DNA from: Thalassospira sp. MCCC 1A03138
GTDB taxonomy: Bacteria > Pseudomonadota > Alphaproteobacteria > Rhodospirillales > Thalassospiraceae
Direction: 5' to 3'
Length of the DNA: 64,000 bases
Assembly (NCBI RefSeq): GCF_002115785.1
Contig: NZ_JFJY01000001.1
Coordinates: 496,001-560,000 of the forward strand
The position numbers were made by a program, and so were the translations under genes. The notes beneath the pieces were generated by a model. That model was not told where the DNA came from. It worked only from the letters and a program-made list of their open reading frames with translations, and searched no databases. Shown here piece by piece: positions 8,474-16,700 of the stretch. How positions within the stretch are numbered: position 1 is the first letter of the stretch; each line of letters opens with the position of its first letter.

Positions 8474-9223
8474 ATGACAATCGAAACGGCAGCGATCATT
8501 GCCTGCGCCTATTTCATTGCCGCTTTTGTCAAAGGGGCAACCGGGCTTGGCTTTTCAACATCCGCCCTGCCGGTTCTCGCCCTTGGTATCGGGTTAAAAG
8601 CCGCGATGCCGCTGGTGATCATTCCATCATTGGTCAGCAACAGCATCGTCATGGCACAGGCCGGGCATTTTCACGAAACCGTCAAGCGGTTCTGGCCTAT
8701 GTTCGTTGCCACCGTGCCGGGGCTTGTCGTCGGGCTTGTGGTGCTTGATCTGGTCAACAGCCTGATGGCGGGGGCGGTTCTTGGCGTCGTTTTGATGGTT
8801 TACGGCGCAGTGACATTATGGTGGCCGGGGCGGCCGGTACCGGAAAAACTGCAAAAACCATTGGCCCCGGTGATGGGGTTCGCAACGGGGCTTGTCAATG
8901 GCATTACCGGATCACAGGTCATGCCGGTTCTGCCTTTCCTTCTGGCCCTTCGTCTGGACCCGAAACGCTTCATTCAGGCGATCAATATTTCCTTCAGCCT
9001 GTCGAGCATCGTGATGGCCATTGGCCTTTCAAAACTTGGCCTGATGACGCTTGAAAGCGTCTGGATATCTCTTGCCGGGTTGATCCCGGTTTATCTGGGC
9101 ACCAAGCTTGGCGGCATTGTCAGATCACGCATGGATGCGGAAAGTTTCCGCAGGCTGGTTCTGATCATGCTGGTGATTTTCGGGGTGATATTGATCGGTA
9201 AATTCGCACTGTTTCACCCTTAA
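8474..9223 (+). CDS. TauE/SafE-family sulfite/organosulfonate exporter
   Basis: 249 residues with about eight hydrophobic segments and the repeated motif pattern of the TauE/SafE (DUF81) family. The N-terminal half has AAFVKGATGLGFSTSALPVL and the C-terminal half has the related MGFATGLVNGITGSQVMPVL. Members export small anions such as sulfite or sulfoacetate across the inner membrane or act as related permeases. The substrate cannot be told from sequence. The gene is followed closely by yigZ, whose likely start is 49 bp after this stop, so the two may share a transcript, though no functional link is known. Confidence 0.85.
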   Translation: MTIETAAIIACAYFIAAFVKGATGLGFSTSALPVLALGIGLKAAMPLVIIPSLVSNSIVMAQAGHFHETVKRFWPMFVATVPGLVVGLVVLDLVNSLMAGAVLGVVLMVYGAVTLWWPGRPVPEKLQKPLAPVMGFATGLVNGITGSQVMPVLPFLLALRLDPKRFIQAINISFSLSSIVMAIGLSKLGLMTLESVWISLAGLIPVYLGTKLGGIVRSRMDAESFRRLVLIMLVIFGVILIGKFALFHP

Positions 9224-9271
9224 CGCTTGAGCACGCTGGCGCAACACGCCTGCCTTTGCTATCCAATCGGT

Positions 9272-9841
9272 ATGAAAACCGTCATCCGCCCCGCATTTGC
9301 CGAAACCGAAGAAAAGAAATCGCGCTTTCTCGCCGAGCTGGTCCCTTATGACCATCTCGCGACAAGACTTGCCGAACTGCGCGTCGCCCACCCCAAGGCC
9401 AATCACCATGTCACGGCCTATCGTTATCTGAATGACGAAAACCAATTGATCGAGCATGGCAAGGATGACGGGGAGCCATCGGGCACGTCTGGCGTTCCGT
9501 GCCTTAAGGTGCTTCAGGGGCGTGATCTGATTAATGTCGCGGTGATCGTCACGCGCTATTTTGGCGGTGTGAAGCTTGGCACCGGCGGATTGGTGCGGGC
9601 TTATAGCGGGGCGGCAAATGCAGTTTGCAGTGTTGCCGACGTCATCGATTATGTCCCGCAGGGTGAAGCCGACCTGTTTGCCGGTTTTTCCGATGCCGGA
9701 ACGCTGGAGCAGGCCTGCGCACAGGATGGCATCACCGTTCTGGACCGGCAGTTCGATACCACGGGCACACGCATCCGGATTTCCGGGCCAAAGGAACGGG
9801 TGGCCGAGCTTACCGGGAGTTTCCCGATCCACCGGGATTAG
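9272..9841 (+). CDS. yigZ: YigZ/IMPACT family protein
   Basis: 189 residues. The N-terminal IMPACT (UPF0029) domain shows EKKSRFLAEL, then HHVTAYRY and DDGEPSGTSGVP, and VTRYFGGVKLGTGGLVRAY, which is the most conserved stretch of the family. The C-terminal ferredoxin-like domain is present (about 135-189). The eukaryotic relative IMPACT regulates the Gcn2 kinase. Bacterial YigZ has an unsettled role, possibly in nucleic acid or translation-related binding. The ATG at 9272 (MKTVIRPAF) is preferred over an upstream start, because the earlier residues do not resemble the family. It converges on the LacI-type gene with no visible terminator. Confidence 0.88.
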   Translation: MKTVIRPAFAETEEKKSRFLAELVPYDHLATRLAELRVAHPKANHHVTAYRYLNDENQLIEHGKDDGEPSGTSGVPCLKVLQGRDLINVAVIVTRYFGGVKLGTGGLVRAYSGAANAVCSVADVIDYVPQGEADLFAGFSDAGTLEQACAQDGITVLDRQFDTTGTRIRISGPKERVAELTGSFPIHRD

Positions 9842-9865
9842 CAGCTGGTGCTATCAATAAAGGAG

Positions 9866-10891
9866 TCAGGCCCGCCGCGCGGTACTTTGGCGTTCCTGCA
9901 ACTGGAAGCCAAGATCGACAACGCGGTTTTCCGGTTCTTCGCCATCCAGGCGTGCCCGGATCATATCAACCGCCGTTTTGCCAATGCCGTATCGGTTTGT
10001 CCGGATACTGGTCAATGACGGACAGGCCGCCGCCATCATTTCAAGATCGTTGAAACCGATAATGCCAAGGTCTTCGGGCACACGCAGCCCGGCATGCTGG
10101 CAGCCAAACAGAACGCCCAGCGCCATATCGTCGTTGTTGCAGAAAACCGCTTCAATATCCGGGCATTTTGCACGCAACGTTGCGATCAGTTCTGCACCCA
10201 GTGATGTGCTTGATGACCGGGTTGTTGTCATGAACAGCTCCGAATCATACCGGCCTGCTGATCGCAAAGCTTCGGCAAAGCCCTCCATACGGCGGCGTGA
10301 TCGCGGGTCCATGCGTGCACCGATGAAACCAATATTGCGATATCCGCGCTGCAACAGGTGATATCCGGCCGCGCGCCCGCCTTCGAAATGCGAGAATCCG
10401 ACCATCATATCAATCGGATCGGGATCGACTTCCATGACCTGCACCACCGGACAATCGGCACTTTCCAGCAAGGCCCGCGCCGCCGGAGTTTGATCCCCAC
10501 CCGCAACAATCAGCGCGGCCGGACGCTGCCCAAGGAAAATGCGGATCAGGCGTTCTTCTTCTTCCGCGACATAGCGCGAATTGCCAAGCTGCACCTGAAG
10601 CGGCCCGTGTTCCAGCTCGTCATAAATCGCGCGCAGCGTATCGGCAAACACGTTGTTGGTCAGCGACGGCACAATCACGCCAACAATATTGGAACGCGAT
10701 GATGCAAGGGCACTGGCATGGGAATGGGGAACGTAATCAAGCTTGCGAACCGCGGCATCAATGCGTTCGCGCAACGGGGCGGATACCTTGGCCGGATCAC
10801 GCAAGGCCCGTGAAACGGTGATCGTGCTGACCCCGGCCTTGTCAGCCACATCTGCGATGGTCGGCCGTCCGGCCCCTCTGCGTTTTCTCAT
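9866..10891 (-). CDS. LacI-family repressor, probably of gluconate uptake (GntR-like)
   Basis: 341 residues. The N-terminal helix-turn-helix (about 10-35, TIADVADKAGVSTITVSRAL) and hinge (about 45-60, YVPHSHASALAS) are standard for LacI regulators. The periplasmic-binding-protein-like sensor domain covers about 65-335. It is divergent from gntK-dctPQM, and the shared intergenic region contains two copies of a TGTTAGCGCTAACA-type palindrome. That sequence is close to the operators of gluconate repressors of this family. It likely represses the kinase and transporter operon and is released by gluconate or 6-phosphogluconate. The ligand is inference from the neighbouring gluconokinase. Confidence 0.9.
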   Translation of the reverse strand: MRKRRGAGRPTIADVADKAGVSTITVSRALRDPAKVSAPLRERIDAAVRKLDYVPHSHASALASSRSNIVGVIVPSLTNNVFADTLRAIYDELEHGPLQVQLGNSRYVAEEEERLIRIFLGQRPAALIVAGGDQTPAARALLESADCPVVQVMEVDPDPIDMMVGFSHFEGGRAAGYHLLQRGYRNIGFIGARMDPRSRRRMEGFAEALRSAGRYDSELFMTTTRSSSTSLGAELIATLRAKCPDIEAVFCNNDDMALGVLFGCQHAGLRVPEDLGIIGFNDLEMMAAACPSLTSIRTNRYGIGKTAVDMIRARLDGEEPENRVVDLGFQLQERQSTARRA

Positions 10892-10949
10892 GTCTTCCTT
10901 CTCATACCCTGTTCCTCATATCCGCGATCCCGGGGTTGCACAATATCTG

Positions 10950-10978
10950 TTGACTCGATGTTAGCGCTATCATTATGT
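10950..10978 (+). promoter_or_regulatory. Likely gntK promoter with embedded operators
   Basis: TTGACT at 10950-10955 is a near-consensus -35 box. A weak -10 lies at 10971-10976 (CATTAT, 15 bp spacing) or 10973-10978 (TTATGT, 17 bp spacing). One operator palindrome fills the spacer and the other overlaps the -10 region, an arrangement suited to repression by blocking RNA polymerase. Confidence 0.5.
10959..10972. promoter_or_regulatory. LacI-type operator, copy 1
   Basis: TGTTAGCGCTATCA differs by one base from the perfect palindrome of copy 2. The centres of the two copies are 17 bp apart, between the repressor gene and gntK. Confidence 0.7.
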
Positions 10979-10989
10979 TAGCGCTAACA
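10976..10989. promoter_or_regulatory. LacI-type operator, copy 2
   Basis: TGTTAGCGCTAACA is a perfect 14-bp palindrome with the central CG typical of LacI-family operators. It is 44 bp upstream of the gluconokinase start. Confidence 0.8.
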
Positions 10990-11032
10990 AATCAAGGCGG
11001 GCAACACCCGCTCAAGAAAAGACGAAATAAAA

Positions 11033-11644
11033 GTGGCGGGAGGATCAGCCATCAAAGCCGAATTTGTCATCGTGATGGGTGTCAGCGGATCAGGCAAGAC
11101 CGCGGTCGCAAAGGGCCTTGCCAGCATCATGAATGGTGTGTGGCTTGACGCGGACGATTATCATCCCCCTCAAAATGTTGAAAACATGCGCAACGGCATC
11201 CCGCTTAATGACGAAATGCGCTGGCCGTGGCTGGCATCACTTGGGACAGCGGCAAAAGAAGTCGCGCATGGAATTGAGTCAAACCATGTATCGCCGAAAA
11301 TCTTTATCGCCTGTTCGGCACTCAAACGGCGCTATCGCGATTTCCTGCGCGATCACATGACACCCGTAACTTTTGTTTTTCTGGACGGTTCGCGCGAAGT
11401 GATCCGGTCCCGGCTGGATCGCCGGGTCGGCCATTTCATGCCGCCCGGATTGCTTGACAGTCAGTTGGCTGATCTCGAACCGCTGGGGCCGGACGAGACA
11501 AGCGTGACTGTTTCCATCGACGCCCCGATTGAAGCCGTGGTTTCGACCGCTGCTGCCCGTCTTGCAGCCGGCGAAATCGACAGTCCATCCATCAAAACGC
11601 ATAACACCGCCGGAAAACCGGTAACCCAGGGAGAAGACAGATGA
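11033..11644 (+). CDS. gntK: Gluconokinase
   Basis: Phosphorylates D-gluconate to 6-phosphogluconate with ATP, feeding the Entner-Doudoroff or pentose phosphate pathway. The 203 residues have a Walker A loop GVSGSGKTAVA near 16-26. The family signature DADDYHPPQNVENMRNGIPL follows, then DDEMRWPWL-like and a kinase region containing CSALKRRYRDFLR. The start is a GTG with a poor ribosome site. No better in-frame start keeps the first beta strand. The C-terminal 25 residues are longer than usual. Its stop overlaps the dctP start as ATGA, so it leads a kinase-transporter operon. Gluconate as substrate fits the family and the operator type. Confidence 0.9.
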   Translation: MAGGSAIKAEFVIVMGVSGSGKTAVAKGLASIMNGVWLDADDYHPPQNVENMRNGIPLNDEMRWPWLASLGTAAKEVAHGIESNHVSPKIFIACSALKRRYRDFLRDHMTPVTFVFLDGSREVIRSRLDRRVGHFMPPGLLDSQLADLEPLGPDETSVTVSIDAPIEAVVSTAAARLAAGEIDSPSIKTHNTAGKPVTQGEDR

Positions 11645-12669
11645 CCCTATCGTTCAAGACACTCGCCGGAACTGCACTTGCCGCCAGCCTGATGATAGCA
11701 TCACCGCTGATCGCAAATGCACAGGAATTCACCCTTAAAGTCCAGTCAAGCGATGCGGCCGGCGTGCCGAACTTCGTGATCGAACAGGAATGGGCCGAAC
11801 GCGTTGGCAAAATGTCGGGCGGGCGCATTGCTGTTGAAATGCTGCCGATCAACTCGGTTGTCGAACATGCCGAAACCCAGGACGCCATCGCGGCCGGTAT
11901 TCTTGACGGCCACATCACCGATACCAGCTATTTCACTGGCAAAGACCCGGCATTCGGCCTGATCGCCAACCCGGTCGGCGCATGGTCGGCACCGTCCGAA
12001 ATGCTGCGTTTCGTTGAATATGGTGGCGGCAAGGAACTGATGAATGAAATGCTCGAGCCCTATGGCCTGCACTTCATCGGTGCAGTAACACCGGGACTGG
12101 AAGCCTTTGTATCGTCCGTCCCGCTTGATGGCGTTGCTGACCTCAAAGGCCTGAAAATGCGTGCGCCTGAAGGCATGGTGCAGGAAGTCTTTGCCGCAGC
12201 CGGAGCCTCCCCGGTGAACATTCCGCAGTCCGAAGTCTTCACATCCCTTGATAAAAAGGTGATTGATGCTGCGGATGCTACCGTGTTCTCGACCAACCAG
12301 GCGATGGGTCTGCACGATGTTGCCAAACATCCGGTTTATCCGGGCTTCCATTCCATGCCGATGCTTGAAGTTTCGATCAACAAGGCGAAATGGGATTCCA
12401 TGCCCGAAGACCTCCAGACCATTCTGGAAGTTTCGGTCCGTGATCTGGCGCGCGACATGGACGCACAGCTTGCCATGAAAGACATGGAAGCCGTAGCCAA
12501 GGCACGTGCAGCTGGTGGTGTCACCATCCACAACTGGTCAGCAGAGGAACGCGCCAAGTTCCGTAAAATTGCGACCAGCCAGTGGGAAAAAGTCGCCGCA
12601 CGTTCGGAAAATGCCCAGAAGGTTTATGATACGCTTGTCAAGTACCTGACCGAACAGGGCATGATCTAA
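11641..12669 (+). CDS. TRAP transporter substrate-binding protein (DctP family)
   Basis: 342 residues with a signal peptide (about 1-28, hydrophobic core then SPLIANAQ|EF), so periplasmic. The mature part has the DctP-family layout, including GLKMRAPEGMVQEVFAAAGA (the conserved RxP arginine that contacts a carboxylate ligand) and VINIPQSEVF-like spacing before ALDKKVIDA-like DKKVIDAADAT. It captures an organic acid for the downstream DctQM membrane unit. A sugar acid such as gluconate is likely, given the linked gluconokinase and repressor. Its start overlaps gntK, and a structured intergenic RNA separates it from dctQ. Confidence 0.9.
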   Translation: MTLSFKTLAGTALAASLMIASPLIANAQEFTLKVQSSDAAGVPNFVIEQEWAERVGKMSGGRIAVEMLPINSVVEHAETQDAIAAGILDGHITDTSYFTGKDPAFGLIANPVGAWSAPSEMLRFVEYGGGKELMNEMLEPYGLHFIGAVTPGLEAFVSSVPLDGVADLKGLKMRAPEGMVQEVFAAAGASPVNIPQSEVFTSLDKKVIDAADATVFSTNQAMGLHDVAKHPVYPGFHSMPMLEVSINKAKWDSMPEDLQTILEVSVRDLARDMDAQLAMKDMEAVAKARAAGGVTIHNWSAEERAKFRKIATSQWEKVAARSENAQKVYDTLVKYLTEQGMI

Positions 12670-12689
12670 GTCCTGCCTTAAACATCCGT

Positions 12690-12720
12690 TTCCGGCGGTT
12701 TCCGCAAAGACCCGCCGGAA
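12690..12720 (+). other. Hairpin after dctP
   Basis: TTCCGGCGG (12690-12698) and CCGCCGGAA (12712-12720) form a perfect nine-pair stem with a 13-base loop, 20 bp after the dctP stop. There is no T run. It may protect the 3' end of the dctP message. Confidence 0.65.
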
Positions 12721-12728
12721 CGACCCGG

Positions 12729-12797
12729 TACAATCCGGCCATGCCCGATAGAAGAGACGCTATCGGGTGAAGCGGTCCTCCCCGCTGCCGGATTGTA
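12729..12797 (+). ncRNA. Predicted three-way-junction RNA element between dctP and dctQ
   Basis: An outer stem of 11 Watson-Crick pairs (12729-12739 with 12787-12797, core ACAATCCGGC/GCCGGATTGT) encloses two hairpins. Hairpin one is CCCGATAG (12744-12751) with CTATCGGG (12760-12767) and an eight-base loop. Hairpin two is AGCGG (12771-12775) with CCGCT (12782-12786). The junction linkers are CATG, TGA and none. The element ends 28 bases before the likely dctQ start and 14 before its ribosome site. This is cis-acting RNA read directly from complementarity. I do not match it to a known riboswitch class. Confidence 0.6.
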
Positions 12798-12825
12798 TTC
12801 TTTGTCGCGACAAGGAATGCTGAAA

Positions 12826-13449
12826 ATGGCCCCGAGCGCAGAAAAAATGGCGCATAGCGAAATTCCCCCAGCCCTGGAACCGGATGGCGCCCTAACACCT
12901 GTCCCAAAGGTTTCCGGCCTTTTGGGCCGGGTTATCGACAAGATCAGCACGGTTTTCGCGCTGGGTTTCCTGTTGGCAATGGGCATCCTGATTTTCGAGA
13001 TTTTCATGCGTCACGTTTTTAACAGCCCAACCCTTTGGGCGCATGAAACCACAACATTTTTGTCGGCTATCGGCTTTGTTTTTGCCGGGCTTTACTGTGC
13101 ATCGCGCGACAAGCATATCCGGGTTGTCATCATCTACGACATTGCCGGACCGAAATTGCGCCGGGCACTTGATATCGGCATTTCAATCGTCTGTGCCATT
13201 TCGTCGGGCTTTTTTGCCTGGGCGGCGTGGTTGATGGTGCAGCGTGCCGCCTTCAAACCCGATGGCAGCATCCATCTCGAAACCACCGGCAGCGCCTTTA
13301 ATGCGCCTTATCCGGGATTGCTGAAAATCTTCATGCTGATTGTTCTGATCGCATTGACTATCCAGTTTGTCGTTCTGGCGATCAATTATGTCCGTGCCAA
13401 ACCTGATGATGCGCGCGCAAATTCCGGGACGGCAAAAGACAATGACTGA
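12826..13449 (+). CDS. TRAP transporter small permease (DctQ family)
   Basis: 207 residues from the ATG at 12826, which has AAGGA nine bases upstream. Earlier in-frame starts at 12817 (AAGGA directly abutting) and a TTG inside the RNA stem are less likely. A cytoplasmic N-terminal tail of about 35 residues precedes four hydrophobic segments (about 45-68, 80-100, 120-145, 165-190). The family's conserved region around FMRHVFNSPTLWAHETT is clear. DctQ pairs with DctM to form the sodium-driven importer fed by DctP. It lies between dctP and dctM on the same strand. Confidence 0.88.
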   Translation: MAPSAEKMAHSEIPPALEPDGALTPVPKVSGLLGRVIDKISTVFALGFLLAMGILIFEIFMRHVFNSPTLWAHETTTFLSAIGFVFAGLYCASRDKHIRVVIIYDIAGPKLRRALDIGISIVCAISSGFFAWAAWLMVQRAAFKPDGSIHLETTGSAFNAPYPGLLKIFMLIVLIALTIQFVVLAINYVRAKPDDARANSGTAKDND

Positions 13450-13522
13450 CCCGAAACCCTGCCAAAACTCGCCCATGCACAGCATGACGACCGTCATATC
13501 CGGCGCAACAGGATAAATCCCG

Positions 13523-14830
13523 ATGTTTGATTTGCAGTCCCTTGGCATTGAATATGGCACGCTTGCGATGTTCGTGCTGCTGCTTGGTTTTTTGATGACC
13601 GGCATGCCGCTGGCATTTGTGACCCTGCTGATTGCTCTGCTGTTTACCCTTGGCTGGTTCGGACCGATGGCGGTGCCACTGATCACCAGCCGGGTCTATT
13701 CGTTTGTGTCATCCTTTGTCTTTGTATCCGTGCCGATGTTCGTGATGATGGCGGCGATCCTTGATCGATCCGGTATTGCCAAGGACCTGTTTGAAGCCAT
13801 GCGCCTGTTTGGCGGGCGGCTTAAGGGCGGGGTCGCGGTCCAGACGATTTTTGTCGCCGTGATCCTTGCCGCCATGAGCGGCATTATTGGCGGCGAAATA
13901 GTGTTGCTGGGCCTGCTGGCCCTGCCGCAGATGCTCCGTCAGGGATATGACAAGAATCTGGCTATTGGTGTTGTCTGTGCCGGCGGGTCGCTGGGCACGA
14001 TGGTGCCACCCTCGATCGTTCTGATCATCTATGGTTTGACGGCCAATGTGTCGATCGGCGATCTGTTCACTGCATCCTTCATTCCGGGCTTCATGCTGGC
14101 GGGGTTCTATGTCGCCTATGTACTGATCCGCTGTTACACGGGGGATAATATCGCCCCGCCGCCGCACACCGAAAAAATCCCGAACGAGGAAAAAATCCGT
14201 CTGCTCAAGGGCCTGATCCTGCCATTCCTGGTCGTGATCTGTGTTCTGGGTTCGATCTATGGCGGGATTGCGTCGGTTACGGAAGCCTCGGCTGTTGGCG
14301 TTGCCGGAGTGGTTGCCTCGACGATTGTCCGGCGTGAATTCTCGCTTGCGATGTTAAAGGGCGCGGCCCTTCAGACGCTATCGACATGCGGGATGATTGT
14401 CTGGATCGGGATTGGCGCATCGGCACTGGTCGGGGTGTTCAACCTGATGGGCGGGATCAAGTTTGTCTCCGTCCTGATTACCGGCATTTCCGACGACCCG
14501 ATGATCATCATCCTGTTCATGATGCTGATCCTGTTCGTGCTGGGCATGTTCCTTGACTGGGTCGGGATCGCGCTTCTGACCATGCCGATCTTTGTGCCGA
14601 TCATCAAACAGCTTGGCTTTGATCCGGTATGGTTCGGGGTGCTGTTTGCGATGAACATGCAGGTCAGCTTCCTGTCCCCGCCGTTTGGCCCTGCCGCATT
14701 TTACCTGAAATCCGTGGCACCACCGGACATAACGCTTGGCACGATATTCAAGGCACTGGTGCCATTCATCTGCCTGCAGGTGCTGGCCGTGGCCATTCTG
14801 ATCATCTTCCCGGGGATTACCGGACGATAG
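13523..14830 (+). CDS. TRAP transporter large permease (DctM family)
   Basis: 435 residues, about 12 hydrophobic segments, the usual size for DctM. Recognisable stretches are LGFLMTGMPLAFVTLLIALL at the N-terminus, VSVPMFVMMAAILDRSGIA, and GGSLGTMVPPSIVLIIYG, the conserved scaffold/transport motif. The C-terminal FLSPPFGPAAFYLK is also typical. It forms the ion-coupled transport channel with DctQ. A 73-bp gap follows dctQ. The operon ends at a strong terminator 33 bp past the stop. Confidence 0.93.
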   Translation: MFDLQSLGIEYGTLAMFVLLLGFLMTGMPLAFVTLLIALLFTLGWFGPMAVPLITSRVYSFVSSFVFVSVPMFVMMAAILDRSGIAKDLFEAMRLFGGRLKGGVAVQTIFVAVILAAMSGIIGGEIVLLGLLALPQMLRQGYDKNLAIGVVCAGGSLGTMVPPSIVLIIYGLTANVSIGDLFTASFIPGFMLAGFYVAYVLIRCYTGDNIAPPPHTEKIPNEEKIRLLKGLILPFLVVICVLGSIYGGIASVTEASAVGVAGVVASTIVRREFSLAMLKGAALQTLSTCGMIVWIGIGASALVGVFNLMGGIKFVSVLITGISDDPMIIILFMMLILFVLGMFLDWVGIALLTMPIFVPIIKQLGFDPVWFGVLFAMNMQVSFLSPPFGPAAFYLKSVAPPDITLGTIFKALVPFICLQVLAVAILIIFPGITGR

Positions 14831-14862
14831 GATCGTTTGCATCGCCAGAAACCGAGAACGAC

Positions 14863-14892
14863 AAAGGGGAAGCCATAACGGCTTCCCCTTTG
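14863..14892 (+). terminator. Terminator of the gntK-dctPQM operon
   Basis: AAAGGGGAAGC (14863-14873) pairs perfectly with GCTTCCCCTTT (14881-14891) around a seven-base loop. The stem's A and T ends give a short U tract in the transcript and could also work in the other direction. Confidence 0.8.
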
Positions 14893-14936
14893 CCTTCGCA
14901 CCACCCCATCCTCTAGGGAGAGCTGTGGGAGACCAA

Positions 14937-14960
14937 ATTCCCGCCAGAACGGGAATGACG
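14937..14960 (+). repeat. REP-like palindrome, single copy
   Basis: ATTCCCG (14937-14943) and CGGGAAT (14950-14956) with a six-base loop, followed by GACG. The same ATTCCCGC...GCGGGAATGACG unit recurs at 28563-28586, so it belongs to a dispersed extragenic palindrome family. Confidence 0.6.
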
Positions 14961-14994
14961 GCGTGGTGCGGGTGCAGGCTTTGCGCAGGAGCAA

Positions 14995-16011
14995 TCAGCC
15001 GTTGCGATACAGATAGCTATAGGCATTGATCGCAGGCACACCGCCAAGATGGGCGTAAAGGACCTTGGACCCCTTGGGGAAATAGCCCTTTTTGACCAGA
15101 TCGATCATGCCCTGCATCGATTTGCCTTCGTAAACCGGGTCGGTCATCATGCCTTCGAGACGGCCACACAGGCGGATCGCCTCGTTGGTTTCATCGGACG
15201 GTACGCCATAAGCCGGATAGGAGTAATCTTCGATCAGTGTAAGGTCGCGATCCGAAATACCGCCTTCAAGTTCAACCAGATCAGCGGTTTTCTGGGCAAT
15301 CGCCAGAACCTGTGCGCGGGTCTGTTCGGGCGTGCCGGATGCATCAATGCCGACCACCTTGTCCGCCCGACCATCGGCGGCAAAACCGACCGCCATGCCC
15401 GCATGGGTGGAACCGGTCACGGTGCAGACCACGACATAATCGAATTTAAAGCCAAGCTCGGCTTCCTGGGCGCGGACTTCCTCGGCAAAACCGACAAAGC
15501 CAAGCCCGCCATATTTATGCACCGATGCCCCAGCCGGGATCGGGTAAGGCACCCCACCCTTGGCCTTCACATCCTCAAGGGCGGCTTCCCAGCTTTCGCG
15601 GATACCGATATCAAAACCCTCATCGACCAGTTCGATCTCAGCCCCCATGACGCGGCTCATCAATATGTTGCCGACCCGGTCATAAACCGCATCATTGAAC
15701 GGCACCCAGCTTTCCTGCACCAGACGGCATTTCATGCCGATCTTGGCGGCGATGGCCGCGACCTGCCTTGTGTGGTTGGATTGCACGCCGCCGATGGTGA
15801 CAAGGGTATCAGCCCCGGATTTGATCGCATCGGGAATGATATATTCCATCTTGCGGACTTTATTGCCGCCAAAGGCCAGACCGGAATTGCAATCCTCGCG
15901 CTTGGCATAAAGTTCGACATCGCCACCAAGATGGGCGGAAAGACGCGGCAGGGCCTCAATCGGGGTCGGGCCAAAAGTCAGTTTGTATTTTTCAAATTTA
16001 TCTAGGCGCAT
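14995..16011 (-). CDS. acdS: 1-aminocyclopropane-1-carboxylate deaminase
   Basis: PLP enzyme that cleaves the plant ethylene precursor ACC to 2-oxobutyrate and ammonia. The 338 residues equal the length of the Pseudomonas enzyme, and the key positions fall at the same numbers: K51 (PLP lysine, in GGNKVRK), S78 (in GVQSNHTR), Y294, E295 (in DPVYEGKS) and L322 (in AHLGGVPA). E295 and L322 are the residues that separate true ACC deaminases from D-cysteine desulfhydrases, so the deaminase call is firm. The start is at MRLDKFEKY. Upstream in-frame codons do not resemble the family. It is divergent from an Lrp-type regulator, the classic acdS/acdR arrangement. Confidence 0.96.
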   Translation of the reverse strand: MRLDKFEKYKLTFGPTPIEALPRLSAHLGGDVELYAKREDCNSGLAFGGNKVRKMEYIIPDAIKSGADTLVTIGGVQSNHTRQVAAIAAKIGMKCRLVQESWVPFNDAVYDRVGNILMSRVMGAEIELVDEGFDIGIRESWEAALEDVKAKGGVPYPIPAGASVHKYGGLGFVGFAEEVRAQEAELGFKFDYVVVCTVTGSTHAGMAVGFAADGRADKVVGIDASGTPEQTRAQVLAIAQKTADLVELEGGISDRDLTLIEDYSYPAYGVPSDETNEAIRLCGRLEGMMTDPVYEGKSMQGMIDLVKKGYFPKGSKVLYAHLGGVPAINAYSYLYRNG

Positions 16012-16080
16012 CGCGCACTCCCTGATTTGCAGAACGACATGGGAAACGAACCTCATGAAGGGGAAATGCTAGCGTCAAGC

Positions 16081-16121
16081 GCGTGAAAGGTGCGCTCGAA
16101 CTTCGCACCAATTTTTCACGC
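16081..16121. promoter_or_regulatory. Inverted repeat in the acdS-acdR intergenic region
   Basis: GCGTGAAAGGTGCG (16081-16094) is mirrored by CGCACC (16104-16109) and TTTCACGC (16114-16121), interrupted by AATT. The arms are long enough for a dimeric or octameric Lrp-type regulator site. It lies 70 bp upstream of acdS and 70 bp upstream of acdR, and is the best candidate AcdR operator. Confidence 0.55.
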
Positions 16122-16190
16122 GAAGCTTTTATCATATGAAAAAATGTGCCTAGAATTTCGAAAATTTACAGAATTCCGGAAGGTTCTTTC

Positions 16191-16679
16191 ATGACGCAAC
16201 CTGCCAGTCCCGCGAATGCCGCCCCGATAGACCGCATTGATCAAAAGATTCTGCGCCTGCTGCAAACTGACGGGCGGATGGGCAATGCCGATATCGCCAA
16301 ACGGGTCAATGTCAGCCCGGCCACCTGCCACCGCCGGATGCAACGCCTGTTTGAAGAAGGATATATCACCTCCATCCGCGCCCAGATCGCCCCGGACAAG
16401 GTGGATCGCGCCGCACTGGTGATGGTTGGCGTGGTGCTGGACCGATCAACGCCCGATAGCTTCGCCGCGTTCGAAACCGCGTGCCGCAAACTGCCCTTCA
16501 TCCTTGATTGCCATCTGGTGGCGGGGGATTTCGATTACTTCCTGAAAATCCGGGTCCGCGACATGGCCGATTTCAATCACCTGCATGGCGATCAGTTGAT
16601 TGCGCTTCCCGGTGTCAGGCAAACGCGAACGTTTTTTGTGATGAAAGAGGTCGTCGACAATGCACCGCTGGCGTTTTGA
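16191..16679 (+). CDS. acdR: Lrp/AsnC-family regulator of acdS
   Basis: 162 residues. The N-terminal winged helix (about 12-65) begins IDRIDQKILRLLQTDGRMGN and contains the AsnC-type recognition helix VSPATCHRRMQRL. The C-terminal RAM/ligand domain (about 75-155) has the GDFDYFLKIRV strand that is nearly invariant in the family. The start at 16191 follows GGAAGG. It is transcribed divergently from acdS. In known acdR/acdS pairs the regulator activates acdS when ACC is present, and the same is inferred here. It ends 22 bp from the convergent pbpC stop. Confidence 0.9.
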   Translation: MTQPASPANAAPIDRIDQKILRLLQTDGRMGNADIAKRVNVSPATCHRRMQRLFEEGYITSIRAQIAPDKVDRAALVMVGVVLDRSTPDSFAAFETACRKLPFILDCHLVAGDFDYFLKIRVRDMADFNHLHGDQLIALPGVRQTRTFFVMKEVVDNAPLAF

Positions 16680-16700
16680 CCAAGAACAAGATCAACGGAG

